A stretch of DNA of 64,000 nt. Origin: Humulus lupulus. Taxonomy: Eukaryota > Streptophyta > Magnoliopsida > Rosales > Cannabaceae. The notes under the pieces were generated by a model, which did not search any database, was not told the origin of the DNA, and worked only from the letters and a program-made list of their open reading frames with translations. Every line of letters begins with the position of its first letter. The first letter of the stretch is position 1. Location of the stretch: positions 98,853,868-98,917,867 of the forward strand of contig NC_084797.1 of NCBI RefSeq assembly GCF_963169125.1, given 5' to 3'. Positions 43,470-56,185 of the stretch are shown in pieces. Position numbers and translations under genes: made by a program.

Positions 43470-44119
43470 TAGATAGTCCTATCAAACTGACCATTAGTTT
43501 GAGGATGATAGGCTATACTAAACTTCAGCTGCGTGCCCATCTCCTTCTGCAAAATTCCCCAAAACTTGGAAGTAAATGTGGGGTCCCGATCTGAAACGAT
43601 CGACCTCGGAGCTCCATGAGGATGCAATATCTCTCTCACATAGAGATCTGCATACTGGTCAACTATATAAGTCATCCTCACTGGTAGAAAGTGAGCTGAT
43701 TTGGTGTATCTGTCTACAATAACCCACACCAAATCGTGTTGACCCATCGTCCTAGGTAATCCCACCACAAAATTCATTGTGATGTCTTCCCACTTCCACA
43801 TTGGAATATCCAAGAGTTGTAGTAGTCCCACTGGTCTCTGATGTTCAACCTTGATTTGCTGACACGTTAGACACTTGGCCACATACTCGGTTACGCCCCT
43901 CTTCATCCCTGGCCACCAATATAAAGTCTTCAGGTCCTGATACATCTTTGTGGTGCTGAGATTCAAAGAGTACAGGGTAGTATGAGATTCATCCAGAATC
44001 TCTCGTCTGATAACAGTTTCCATCGAAATGCAGATTTGACCTTTATACCTCAGTAAACCCATATCTGATACTGTACAGTCCCTAGCTATGCCAGCTAGGA
44101 CGTCCTCTCTAATCTTCAT
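43469..44119 (-). pseudogene. Tekay-2 integrase core
   Basis: Zinc-binding HHCC region first (TLYSLNLSTTKMYQDL ... CLTCQQIK), then the catalytic core with Asp in WEDITMNFV and Asp in VSDRDPTF. The third catalytic residue, a Glu in most members (GQSERT), is Asp here: GQFDRT, just before a TAG. A conservative Glu-to-Asp change at this position is expected to cripple integrase. Confidence 0.85.
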
Positions 44120-44137
44120 CAGCTGTGGCTCTTTTAA

Positions 44138-45643
44138 CTAACTCTCCTTTATCCTATCTAGAAGAGTATACTGCAGGGTAATGTTGGCTAACTGGCCCAC
44201 TACTAACTCAATCCCTACTCTAGTCATATCCTCCGCCAACTCCTTGGATAATTGCCTCAAACTGTACAATTGTTCCAGACCTTTTCGACTTAAGGCATCT
44301 GCCACCACATTGGCTTTCCCTGGATGATAAAGGATGTCACAAGCATAGTCCTTCACCAGTTCTAACCAACACCACTACCTCGTATTCAAATCCTTCTGAG
44401 TGAAGAAGTACTTAAGGCTCTTGTGGTCAGTGTATATCTCACATTTCTCTCCATAAAGGTAATGCCTCCATACCTTTAATGCAAAGACAACTGGTGCTAA
44501 CTCCAGATCATGAGTAGGATACTTGTACTCATAATCTTTCAACTGGCGTGATGCATAAGCAATCACCTTCCCTGCCTGCATAAGGACACAGCCTAACCCT
44601 TGCCTTGAGGCATCACAATAAATTATAAACTTTTCCTGATCTGTTGGAAGACTCAAGATTGGAGTGGTAGTCAAACGCTGCTTCAGCACCTGGAAGCTGT
44701 TCTCGCATCTATCTGACCACGCAAACTTCTGACTCTTGTGTGTCAACTCTGTCAAAGGGGTAGCTATCCTTGAGAACCTTTCCACAAATCTCTTGTATTA
44801 ACATGCCAATCTAAGGAAGCTTCTAATATCTGAGGCATTCCTTGGCCTTGGTCAATCTCTGACAGCCTCAATCTTAGCTGAGTCTACCTTGATTCCATCT
44901 CTGCTAACAATATGACCTAAGAAGATCACCTGAGGTAATCAGAACTCACACTTCCTAAACTTCGCAAATAATATGTGATCTCTCACCCTCTGTAAGACCA
45001 ACCTGAGGTGTTTCTCATGCTCTTCCTCTAATTGCGAATAAACTAAGATATCGTCGATAAAGACGATCACAAACCGATTTAGATAGTCTTTAAACACCTT
45101 GTTCATCAGATCCATGAAGGCTGCTAGGGCATTAGTCAAACCAAATAACATGATGAGAAACTCATAATGCCCATATCTGGTACGGAAGGATGTTTTTGGT
45201 ATGTCTTCCTCCTTGATGTTCAACTAGTGATAACTAGATCAAAGATCTATCTTCGAGAACACCATTTTACCTTGCAACTGATCAAATAGGTCATCTATCC
45301 TTGGCAGAGGATACCTGTTCTTAATGGTCAACTTATTCAGTTCCCTGTATTCTATGCACATCCTCAGAGAACCAACCTTCTTCTTCACAAATAGGACTGG
45401 CGCGCCCCATGGCGAAAAACTGGGTCTGATAAAACCCAAGTTTTACAATTCCTGTAATTGTACCTTCAGTTCTCTCAACTCTGTAGGGGCCATTCTATAA
45501 GGTTCCCTAGACACTGGCTCTGTCCCTAGTGTCAGCTCGATGACAAATTCTATCTCTCTGTGTGGCGGCAACCTTGGTAATTCCTCTGGGAACACATATA
45601 GGAATTTACAGATGAACCTAGTCTCTTCTGGCCCCATTGGCAC
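44138..45643 (-). pseudogene. Tekay-2 reverse transcriptase and RNase H
   Basis: RT begins after an N-terminal segment LPPHREIEFVIEL. In order: [10 protein letters not shown], the first Asp in VFSKIDL, the MLFGLTNA motif (usually MPFGLTNA), and the catalytic FIDDIL box. RNase H follows with Asp in IYCDAS, Glu in ELAPVVFAL where HELEL-type sequence is expected (here HDLEL), and TDHKSLKYF. In-frame stops at about 45440, 45237, 44937 and 44372 and a frame change break it into five pieces. This enzyme copies element RNA into DNA and removes the RNA. Confidence 0.88.
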
Positions 45644-45646
45644 GAC

Positions 45647-46460
45647 CTAGGTGGTATCCACCACGCTGGCCAGGAATCCTATGCAACCTCCTCGCAATAG
45701 GTCTCTAGCCCTTAATGTGGAAATCATAGGTACTCGGGGTCCATGCACAGTGCCAACAAATATGTAGGGGTCCTCACCCTTAGGCTTAAAGGTTACCATC
45801 TTCTTTTTACAATCAATGGTTTCCCCATATCTAGTTAACCAGTCCATCCCCAAAATCATATCAATGTCGGTCATAACCAACTCTACCAAGTCATAACCAT
45901 CCACTGTCATTGGTAGTGATCTGACCCATTTCCTGGAAACTATTAACTCCCAGTGGGTAATAATGTCCCAAACCCCACAACATAGAAGTCACATGGCCTA
46001 CATAGTCTATCAATAATCCTACTAGAAACATAAGAGTGTGTAGCACCAAAATTAGTACAGTATAAGAAATGCCAGCACTAGAAAGCTGACATGTGACCAC
46101 TAAGGACCTAGCCTCAACCGGCGTCAGTGCAAACACTCGAGTTGGAGTTGAGCTATCTGCCTTTTCGACTCCTCTTTCTTCATTCTTGGGCAGTCCTTCT
46201 TGAGATGCCCACAATCCAACATAAAAAACAGGCCTTCTCCCGACACTCACCATATGACGTCTTCTACATCTGGCGCACTCTGGATATGTCCTCCAGTTCT
46301 CATTGCTGCCCTGGCAGCCAATCTGTACACCCTGTGGCCTCCTACCAGGGCCGGAAGCCAAAACAGTATTCGTGATCTTCCTTTTCTTGTCACTAGGGCC
46401 TCTGCCCCTACCTGATCCTGTAAAAGGAGGTCCCATCCTCCTGATATCTCTTCTGGCCAC
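45647..46460 (-). pseudogene. Tekay-2 gag C-terminus and protease
   Basis: The downstream half has the retropepsin motif MILGMDWLTRYG and the MISTLRARDLL tail, which align with Tekay-1. The upstream half should hold the zinc knuckle and active site, but frameshifts have scrambled both: only CARCRRRH remains, and no DSGATH is readable. Confidence 0.78.
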
Positions 46461-46586
46461 GTTCTAGCGCCAGGTGTTGTTCTCAGCTCCTTCTGCAGTA
46501 AGAGATCTCTATACTACCTGAGTGTATGTCGTCACTCCAGGTACTGTTGTAATTCTGACATCTCGGGCTATCATAGGCTGTAGCCC

Positions 46587-46892
46587 CTAAAGGAATCTTT
46601 CCTTCCTTGTCCCATCGATGGGCATCAAGTCTGCTGCAAACTTGGCTAATCTGTCAAACTTCAGAGCGTATTCTGTCACTGACAAACTCCCTTCCAGCAG
46701 TCTACTGTATTCCTCAGCCTTTGCAGCTTTAATTGCCTCATTATAATACTTCTCATTAAATAGAGTTCTAAACTCTTCCCAGTTTATTACGGCTACATCC
46801 CTAGTATGAGACACCACCTCCCACCAGATTCGGGCATCCTCCTGAAACATGTACATGGCACAAGCCACTCTCGCATTGCCCATCACCCTCAT
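46587..46892 (-). pseudogene. Tekay-2 gag (capsid)
   Basis: Retrotransposon gag domain with DARIWWEVVSHTR and a SVTEYALKFDRLAKFA segment. The homologous segment in Tekay-1 is at 12826-13146 and in Tekay-4 at 62989-63250. Sequence upstream to the primer-binding site (46893-47589) is leader with no readable gag start; it contains several ATGCTAATAAGC-like repeats (47130-47390). Confidence 0.8.
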
Positions 46893-47589
46893 AAAGTCCT
46901 AGCTTGCATATCAGCAAGCACCTGCTGCCAGTTTTCAGGAGCAGGCGGAGGGTTCTGACCCTGGTCATTACTTCCAACCTGATTCTCAGCGCCGGCTGGC
47001 TCATTAAATTGTCGTGGAAGCATACTTCCAAGGCTATCTGCAATCAAAGACTTGGCTTATTAGGCAGTAATAACATTATCCCATGTCAACCCACGGTTCA
47101 AAACCAATCGAATAAGCATTCACATGCATTGACAATGCTAATAAGCATCCCACTGACTCACACATATACAATCATGCTAATATGCATGGCGATTCACATT
47201 CATGCTCAACCAAGATGCTAATAAGCTTGTTCTTAACATTCACAAGCATTAATAGTGCTAATAAGCACGTTCTTGGCATTCATATACATAACATAATGAT
47301 ATTAAGAATTTCTAAAACTCAAAGGCAAGAAGGATGCTAATAAGCATTTTCTGACATTTAAGAGAAATATGCTAATAAGCACATCTTTAACATGCATACA
47401 ACAGTCAAGGGCCAGGCCTTATCAGAATAGCTCATGCTTTCTATTTAAACAAGTAGGTAAGGCATATACATTTCATTTAAGCAATTGCACACATAACTAT
47501 ATTAATAGTTACCGAACCCTGAGTTGAGCTTGTCTTTAGCAGCGAGGGTACATGCCTAGTCCATCATTAGGAACCCTTAAACCTTAGTA

Positions 47590-47601
47590 GCTCTGATACC
47601 A
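47590..47601 (-). other. Primer-binding site of Tekay-2
   Basis: Minus strand TGGTATCAGAGC, the initiator Met tRNA complement, three bases from the LTR end. Confidence 0.88.
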
Positions 47602-47604
47602 GGT

Positions 47605-50015
47605 TGTAAAGCCCTGCTAATTAGGGACCATTACAACGTGTGTTTTAAATTAGTGTTGGACTCGCTAAACGAGTCATTTGGACTAAAACATGTGATTAAG
47701 CCACTAAGGGTTAAGGTATCGAAAGATTTTGGTCAAGAAGTAAACATTTCCATTAAAAGATAACATTAGTTTTTACATGGGAACCCAAAATACAAGTTTA
47801 AAGTTTTTTACAACTAAGGGATTACAAAATAAGTCGAGCGACAAAACAGGGTCCAACCCTAGTTCCCCTGTGATATCTCGGCCGTGGCAGTTGATCGGAC
47901 TGCATTTGTACACGTCACCTTTAATGCTCTACAACTCATGGCTGGCCAAGCTTCACCTTACCCTTACCTGCACCACAAAGGACCTGTGAGCCAAAAGACT
48001 CAGCAAGAAAACACATTAACAAATTCATATAGTCCACAGAACATAACATCATGCTTAACAGTAATAAATGGAACTAAGCATACACACAATACAAGCAAGT
48101 GACCATATGTTTACACAAGTGCGTGTTGCACTCCTATTCATTCATATGGCATCTGAGCCATTCAAGTGCATAATGCACTCCCGAGGTGGCCTAGCCATAA
48201 CGGCCTATGCTCAACGCGCATAATGCCGATCACGACTTATAAGCCGAGCCTAACAAACCCTCGACTTATAAGTCGAGCCTTGGAAACCCTCGACTTATAA
48301 GTAGAGCCTTGGAAACCCTTGGCTTATAAGTCGAGCCCTTTTTAAACCAAATATACCCTTGACTAGCAGGTCGAGCTTTAATTAGATGCAACAGACAAAT
48401 TCTCAGCTTATAAACCGAGCTTCCTAGTCAGGGTAAATATCCACATAATACATTCATCATACACATAGATACAATGCATTACAGTATACTAAAACATATA
48501 TACACATGCATAATTATAATCATACTCATTAGCTGGGCCCAAGCCCTAATCACGTTTACATTTAACAAATAGGCCAAGCCCCAATCATATTATGTTAATA
48601 GTTGGGCCAAGCCCCAATCATATTACATTAATAGCTGGGCCAAGCCCCAATCATGCATCTCATGCATTGGGTGCAGTTTTCTTACCTTTAGTCTGAGTGT
48701 AAGCAATTAGGCAGGCAAGTACGACTCCCCAGAACGATCCTCTTCTGAGCCCTAGCGGTAATCTAGTCACAACCCACAAATAACATTCTCATTACTATTC
48801 GATTCCATACTTGAACCCCGAGATCAATACCGTGCTCTCAGAACGTCCAATTCCCCCACACAGGGTGGTGAAATCGTCCCCTGAGTCCCTGGGCCTATGC
48901 CCTAAAAATGCAAAATAAAGGCCCCTGAAAATGGCCTAGCACCATGACACATAGCCAAGGCCCCCTGCCTTGGAACATCCCAGCGTCGCGGCTCGGAAGA
49001 ATAGCGTCGCAACGCCCCTACGCAAACCCAAAAAAACTGGGGTTTTCCACCATTTTTCCTTGAGCCAAAGTTCTCAAATCTTGCCCCAAACTAGCCTAAA
49101 AGTCCCAAATGAGTTTGAAACCCTAAATAACATATCATAAGTAGTACCAATACCTCAAGAACCAAACTAAATCTCTAACCCAAATCAAAACCCATCCCTT
49201 GGTTTAAAATTCTTCAAAAAAACTTAAACCATGGCAAGAATCACCAAAAAAAAAACAGAGTATAATCTTACCTCACTGAAGAACCACGTCCCTTATCTTC
49301 ATCGTACTTGAATTCCCAGCTTAAACCTTCAATTTCCAAGCATTTCCTTCTCCAAAAATAAAAGCCTCACCAAGTGAGAGAGAGAGAGAGAGAGAGAGAG
49401 TGGGGCTTTTCTATTTCTTTGTATTCCTCTGTTCTGAGAAGCTTCAAGTGACTAAGTCACTACCTAGATAGGAAAGGACCAGTATACCCCTTGCCCCCTA
49501 ATGCCCTCAAGGGAAAATGCGTCTTTTACCCCTCCTTTTCCCGTTAATCATAATTAACGCCTCATAAATTCTCGTTATCTCTGATTTCCTCAAATGATTA
49601 CCAAATAATTCCCTATTACTAAAATACCCCTAAGCTCACCCCAAGCTATGTATTTGACCCTGTTATGACTAAACCGATAACTTGCTCCCTAGGATCGCCT
49701 TGTGCCGGATAATTCAAATATATCCACATAATAATGTGGTCTCAATCATAAAAAAAACACACACACACACACAGATATATATATTCAAATATGTCCTCAA
49801 CGAGCCAAAATTACAAAAATGCCATTCTAATAAGTAACTAGCCCCCATGCATGCTTACTACACCTAAACATGCCAATATAGTCATATTTTAATATAACTC
49901 ACATAATTCATATAATCATGCATAAAATAACAAATATGCACATAATATTCAATTATTGCCCTCCTGGCCCCCTAATCAAGGTACTAAGCCATATGAGGGT
50001 AATTGGGGTGTTACA
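47605..50015 (-). mobile_element. 5' LTR of Tekay-2 (2411 bp)
   Basis: Right copy, starting TGTAAAGCC and ending GTGTTACA. It retains the GC-rich block GTCGCGGCTC...GTCGCAACGCC (48991-49018) missing from the left LTR. It also has repeated TTATAAGTCGAGCC words (48238-48340), a GA tract (49375-49400) and a (CA)n tract (49755-49772). Confidence 0.92.
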
Positions 50016-50180
50016 TATTTGGAATAAAGAATTTGGATAATAATTTACATCACATAGAAGCTTTGGTGTTTAAAGTTACAATTTACGCGTTCTAACTCTT
50101 TTATTTTCATTTTATGGTTTATACCTTAAATTTATGATTTTATATGACTAAAATTATTTATGTTCATTATATTGAGAATA

Positions 50181-51266
50181 GCAAGTGATTAAGTTCAAGT
50201 CAATAATTTTTATTTATTATTTAAAAATATTTTAAAATCCAATAAAAAATATTATTTAAAATTCATTTAAATATTAAAATTAGAAAATACGATTTAAAAT
50301 TATGAATTTAGCCATTTTTTAAAAAATTGTTAAAATAACTTAAAACAAGAACATGATTAAAATTAAACTAAAATCTAAAAGTTAAACTTCCTTTTAAAAA
50401 AAACTTAAACTTAGCAAAAGAAAACCTAAAATTCAAAAAGTAAACTTAGAACACAAATGAGATTGGAGATGGTAGTTAGGGGGTTGGTGGTGGTGAGGGT
50501 TTAGTGGTTTTAAGGGGTTGTCGGCGGCAAGGCTGGGGCTAGGGTGGAGCTACGTGCGGTGTGGGGTTAGCAGAGTTGAGGTTGGTGAGCGAAGACCTCA
50601 ACAAGTTCCACACTTGGCAGAACGACATTCCAGGACGAGTGTTGATCTTGGTAAGTGGTAGACATAGGTGAGCGAGGAGCTTGGCAATTGGTGGATCTGA
50701 GGCTGGACGATAGGTTCAAGAGTGACAGGGTAGAGTTCAGTTTATGGATGACAAAGCACGTTATAGGTTTATGGTCTGCAGTTCATTAAGTATATTGAGA
50801 TGAAAATTTGGTTTGTGGTTCATTAAGTCTATTGAGATTAGGTATATTATGGCTTTTGAAGTTTGGCTTTGTTCACATCTCATATTAAGATTGGGTTTAC
50901 TATGGGTTTGTTCTTGGTAAAGTTGGGCTGTGATTTTATTTGTATTGTGGATTTTGCTTTAGATGATGGAGATTAATTTTGGATTTTGAATTTAGTTTGA
51001 ATGGAAATTTAGTTTATTTAATGATGTTTATTTAAAATTGAGATTTGAAATTTTGTTTGTGCTTTGTACTGAAAATCTGAATTTAATTTTATGTTGGTGA
51101 AAATGAAAAAAATATGAGTTTTGGTGTGATGTTAAAGAAGATGAACACTATATTTAAAATTAGTTTTACTTTTTTTATTGGATTTTAAATGATTATTAAT
51201 TTATTTAAGATTTAAATTTATTTTTAAATAATAAATAAAACTTATTGACTTGGACCAATTACTTGC
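50181..51266. mobile_element. Element with long imperfect inverted repeats
   Basis: The left arm (GCAAGTGATTAAGTTCAAGT, continuing to about 50275) matches the reverse complement of the right arm (GCAAGTAATTGGTCCAAGT, about 51165-51266). The matching parts share TTTATTTATTATTTAAAAAT and AAAATCCAATAAAAAA. The interior has a GC-richer GGTGGTGGTGAGGG stretch and no readable gene. The long TIRs suggest a Mutator-like or foldback non-autonomous transposon; no target duplication was found. Confidence 0.55.
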
Positions 51267-51642
51267 TGCCACGTATGTATTTATTTGACACTTAACAACT
51301 AAGTGAAAATGGCTACAACATAAAGTGGACATAAGATATTTATGGTGCGGAAATTAAAAGTTGGACATGAATTCTTGGCTTCAATTCTTAATATTTTCTT
51401 CTTCTATTTTTCATAAAATCAAATTGCTTGTGATTTTGCATGATTATGATTTTTATATTGTATAGGTAGCCATTGAATAGGGTTTGACATTAATCTATAG
51501 CTATCTTAGAATTTTTGTTCGCCTAATAGTCTCGGATTCTAAGTGTTTGTGGTAAATTTCATTTCGAGATTAGGTCAAAGTTTTTATTTTTAATTTTAAT
51601 GATGAATATACCTTGCTTAAATGGATCACAATAGTAGCATTT

Positions 51643-53797
51643 TATAACACACTACTAATCATGACCGTTACACGGTGTATTTTAAATAGTACTTAACTCA
51701 CTATACGAGTAATTTGGGCTGAAACTGTGTAATTAAAACTAACCCAAGAATTAGGTATTAAAAATTTTGATCAACAACAACAATTTCATTAAAAGGTTCA
51801 TAAACTGACACATGAACAACATAAACATTAAAATCCGGCCTAGGTGGCAAAATCCGGGTTCAACCCTAGTTCCAGCAAGTAATCTCGGCCGTGGCAGTTG
51901 AGCAGCCCGCATATGTACACACCATCTCTGAAGTTCTCAACCTTAGAGCTGGTCCAACTATTTCGTGCCCTTGCTTGCACCATAGAGCACCTGTGAGCCG
52001 AAGGCCAACAAGAAAACCTCACAAGGCATAACAATATCCAAATATTCAAAAGCATTAAACACATGCTTCACAATTATACAATACATTTAAATTTGTAGAC
52101 ATGTTCTACCATTTATAAAGATGTTCATGTAATCAATTACATGACTCCAGAAGACAGTCTTGCCAAACGGCCCGGCCGATCTAAATGCGTACACAAGCAT
52201 TCTGCTCATGGTTCATGCCAGAAAAGTGGGGACTGCACCCTCAAAACTAAACTTGCCTTCACGGCCTACATAAGCGACTATAGAGTCGCACCAGGGCACA
52301 TATCCCTATTCCCATCTAAGCAGCCTTAGAGCTAGCCCAACGCATCTTGCGCTTTATTTTCCAGGACCTGCGCTCAGCACGCTATTGCCGTCCTTGACTT
52401 ATAAGTCAACCATAATCATGCTCATTCACAGGGGCCCGAGCCCTAATCATAACCATGTTCAGCAACTGGGCCAAGCCCTAATCACATATAACACATATTA
52501 GGTGTAGTTTTCTTACCTCAGGTCTTGAGTGAATAGCGTATGACGACCCCGAGTACGGTCCTTTCCTCTCGAGCCTAACAGTTCACCCTAGTCACAACCA
52601 TAACAATGAATAACTATTATGGATCAAGTCCTAGCTTCTAGGACCTTGCATTCTAATAACCCGGGTAGTAGAACCATGCTTGAGCCCTTAGGTTTGGGTT
52701 CCCAGCTCCCAAAACCTATTTTTTCTCATTTCCCCAATTTGAGCCGCAACGCCCCCAACTAAGGGCCTCGGCGCAACAAGTCAGAGAGCCTCAAGCCCAA
52801 AACCACAGGGCATGCGCTGCGACGCCAAGGTGGTTCGAGGCACCTGCTTGTCCCTCTGAGTTCATAAGGGTCGTGACGCCCCAAGAATAAGGTCGCGACG
52901 CAACCCTAGGGACTCAGAAAACCAGTGATTTTCAGAGTCGTCAATCTTCCAAAAACTATCCCAAAACATGGTTTTCACCTATTTTGACCATAAAAATGGT
53001 CCCAACAGCTCATAAATACAATAAACAACTCTAAAACTCAATTGAGCATAAAAAATTCAGTAAGCTTCAAAACTTTATAAAACAAAACCAAACCAAACTC
53101 ATTGAATTGAATTACCTCCAATGAATCTGTTTCCCTAAGCTTAACAGCTTCCAAATCCCTTAGGAAGCTTACTACCAAGCTCTAGAATCACAAATTTAGA
53201 GAGAAAGAGAGAGAGATGCTCTGCTTCCTGAGTTAATAAACTCAATTGTTTATAACTTAAGGGTCCAAAAGACCAAAATGCCCATAGGGCCTAACTTCTA
53301 TCTCAAAGCCCACTAACGACAAAACCGTCATTTTACCCTCCCATCTCATAATACACTTAAAATGGCCTATTAATTCCGCTAAACCCGGAATATCACTATT
53401 TTCCCCAAAATACGACTCATACTCCAATGAGTCCCAGTAACTCACCAAATTACCGAAATACCCCTTGGCTCACCCCGAGCCAGGTATAAGTCTCTGTTGT
53501 GACTAAACCGCTATCTTGCTCAAAAGGACCGACTCTTGCCGAATATCTGAAATATACCCACATAACCATGTGGGCTCAACATATAACACATATAATTACA
53601 GATATACCCACAGTAGGTTAAAATTACGAAAATGTCATTCTTAACAGAAACGAGCTTATAAGCACATTTAACACATGTAAACATGCATAATCAGTCATAT
53701 TATAATATAACCCATGTAATTCACATAATAGTCCAATATTGTCCTTCTGGCCCCCTAATCAAGGCAGCAGCCTTATTAGGAATTTTGGGACGTTACA
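51643..53797 (-). mobile_element. Tekay solo LTR with TSD CATTT
   Basis: 2155 bp related throughout to the Tekay LTRs, with exact duplications CATTT at 51638-51642 and 53798-53802 and no internal region. The outer end reads TATAAC where its relatives have TGTAAC, a G-to-A change in the terminal dinucleotide. It holds GCCGCAACGCC and GTCGCGACGC words (52741-52906) and a GA tract (53198-53217). Confidence 0.9.
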
Positions 53798-53801
53798 CAT
53801 T

Positions 53802-55787
53802 TGTTGCTTAGATCAACCATCTCTATATAATTTAATGCTTTAACTAAGTTTATGTTGGTATTAAATAAGAAAAATATCAAAATACACAGCAGAATGTGTA
53901 GGGAAGGGGCTTTAAAAAAATCATCAATACCAGCTAGGATCATACATATATAGATATTACCTCTCATAGCCTATCAAGTGTCCTTGAGTATTTTAGTAAA
54001 ATCACCGATCTTCCTATCCTTATGAAAGCTCACACCTCAACCTTCTAAGCTGATCCTCTAACACACAAGGACGTGTGTGGGCACGTAGGATTTACAGGTT
54101 GATTTTAGACTCTCTAGATGTACTCACCACATGAGATTTAGAGAGTTTTGAGAAGAGAGATGTTGTGGAAACTTCCAGAATTTCATGTATATAAAATTAT
54201 ATCGTTTCTTTCTTTTGAGAGAGTTTGATAACCTAGAAACAATTGACTTAGAAAAAAATTGCTTATTTTTAGGTGTATAAAGATAATTAACTAATTTAAT
54301 TAAAATAAGAACTGACCAGTCACAATATTTTTTAATTATTTAATTTAAATCATATTTAAAAAGGAATAATTAAATAAACAAATTAATTTGAAATTCAAAA
54401 TTCAAATCCCACGGATGGGAATATTTACATGTGGCGCCACTCACTATATATCTACCCCTGATTTTCTCATTTGTTTATTTAATTAATTTTAAGACAAGAT
54501 ATTTATCCCAAAGTAAATATCAGTTAATTCAAAATTAACTTTATCTTAAAAACTATCAATTTTAAATAAATTATCTTATAATAAGATAATAATTAAATTC
54601 TCCCAAATATTACTCCAAACATGATTAATATTTATTTTAACATAAAGTTTTTCAAAATAAAAACTATATAGTTAATTAATTAATTCATTCATAATTAATC
54701 AATTGTCCATAATTATCACATAATTATTTCCTTGCCCTAAAAAACTCTCTATAAATCTTTCTTGTAACATCCTTACCCTTGACAGTGTAGGACAGAGGCG
54801 ACTTGGGGATCATGGACCTATAACACGAAGTTCTAATAAACCGGATTATTAATTAAACTCTTTAATTTAATAATCTTATTTATTAATTTCATGATTACTC
54901 CACTAAAAATATGGAATTGCACTTTAAGTATTTATAGAATTATATTTACATAGTTTTCTCTTGTAGTCCATTGATATAATAAATAAATGTAGTTATGTTC
55001 TCCATTTATTGGTTCGTTAATTAGAGCTAGTCAAAATTATTGTTTTATCCTTCTAATTACCTCTTGTTCCTTAAATACCATTAATTTACTAGTGAATAAT
55101 TAATCTATAATTAAATTATAGATTTGAGCTCAATAACTATCCAGTTCCAGAATCAACCCTTAGGTAACCAATATCCGATCCGTTCGGAAAACATGGATTC
55201 TATTATTGTAAAATCATGTTCCCAGCCATTCATGATATTAAATCTCCAAAACAAAAGTTACTAGTCTCATTATACCAAGAGACCTTAACGAATGAATCAA
55301 AAGATATAATAAACACAAACATGACTTCATGATAATTAAGGATTTAGACTGTTCTACAAATGATCATCCATTATGATAAGAATTAAATCTTTATGGAAAA
55401 TGGTAAGTTTATAAAGATAGTTAATTCATATCAGTCCTGTCATATATAATCATTATTATATACAACACATTTACCAAGATGTCTATCTACAAGAGTAATC
55501 CGAATCTAGACTACTTGCATCCCGTATGCTTAGTAAACCGTATTAGTAGCTATTCATTAAAGATTCCATACTTTAATATGTTACTGACTATTTTATTTAT
55601 TGTATATGATCTTAATTCTCTCGTACTAATACAAGATCATATCCTCATGAATGAATATGAAATTTTCTTAATATTTATATAAGTTAATCAAACAATAGTT
55701 ATAACATTCAAATATAATAAAATTGTAATTTTATTTAAATCAATAAAATATCTTTTTACATGATTTTAGGACATAAACCCCAACAGT
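53802..55787 (-). mobile_element. Copia-type LTR (related to the one at 10140)
   Basis: The right end is CCCCAACA, that is, TGTTGGGGTTTATG on the minus strand, a familiar start for plant copia LTRs. The body aligns with the split LTR at 10140-28715, for example ACACAGCAGAATG and the GACTTGG...CCTATAA blocks. The left end is uncertain; the nearest TGTT lies at 53802, exactly where the solo LTR inserted. No matching target duplication was found. Confidence 0.6.
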
Positions 55788-56181
55788 AACATGGGGAAGC
55801 TTTAAGAAATTTGCGATTGAAGATTCCACCATGGTGGCTGAGTGCATAGTTGCATCTGAGGCATTTAAGGAAGTAGTTTGGCTAAGAAAGTTCTATACCG
55901 ATCTTGGTGTTATTCCAGAAAGGGATAAACCCCTCATTTTGCATTGTGACAATAATGGGGTAATAGCCAATTCAAAAGAACCTCGAAGCCACAAGAGGGG
56001 TAAGCATATAGAAAGGAAGTACTGGATCATCTGGAAATATGTGGCAAGGGGTTATGTAAAGGTAATGAAGATAGCATCAGAAGACAATCTGACGGATCCT
56101 TTTACAAAGACATTTGCAGAGAGCACATTTGTGAAGCGTATAAAGGGAATGAGTTTAAGAGACATGTCTCATTTGTTTTAA
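55788..56181 (+). pseudogene. Copia RNase H, C-terminal part
   Basis: The open frame from 55788 (reading VTWGSFKKFAIEDSTMVAE) carries the Ty1/copia RNase H features: an AEC/AEY-type Glu, the Asp in LHCDNNGVI, an EPRSHKRGKHIE stretch and a final Asp in NLTDPFTK. It ends with a stop at 56179 followed by the usual copia PPT. The N-terminal half and RT are absent, cut exactly at the end of the LTR at 55787. Confidence 0.85.
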
Positions 56182-56185
56182 AATG

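Larger units (their letters stand above)
40536..50015 (-). mobile_element. Ty3/gypsy Tekay-type chromovirus, structurally complete (Tekay-2)
   Basis: Ends TGTAACG...GTTACA with an exact target duplication TATTT at 40531-40535 and 50016-50020. LTRs lie at 40536-42699 and 47605-50015, the primer-binding site at 47590-47601 and the polypurine tract at 42700-42714. The order on the minus strand is gag, protease, RT, RNase H, integrase, chromodomain. The chromodomain and long TGTAACG LTRs point to the Tekay/Del group of chromoviruses. Coding parts are broken by stops and frameshifts, so it is non-autonomous. Confidence 0.93.

Noticed and set aside
52141..52329. 62-residue plus-strand frame
   Set aside because: Inside the Tekay solo LTR, in a region that is non-coding in all related LTRs.
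55479..55682. 67-residue frame in the copia LTR
   Set aside because: AT-rich LTR sequence with no domain; the related LTR at 27977-28715 does not preserve it.
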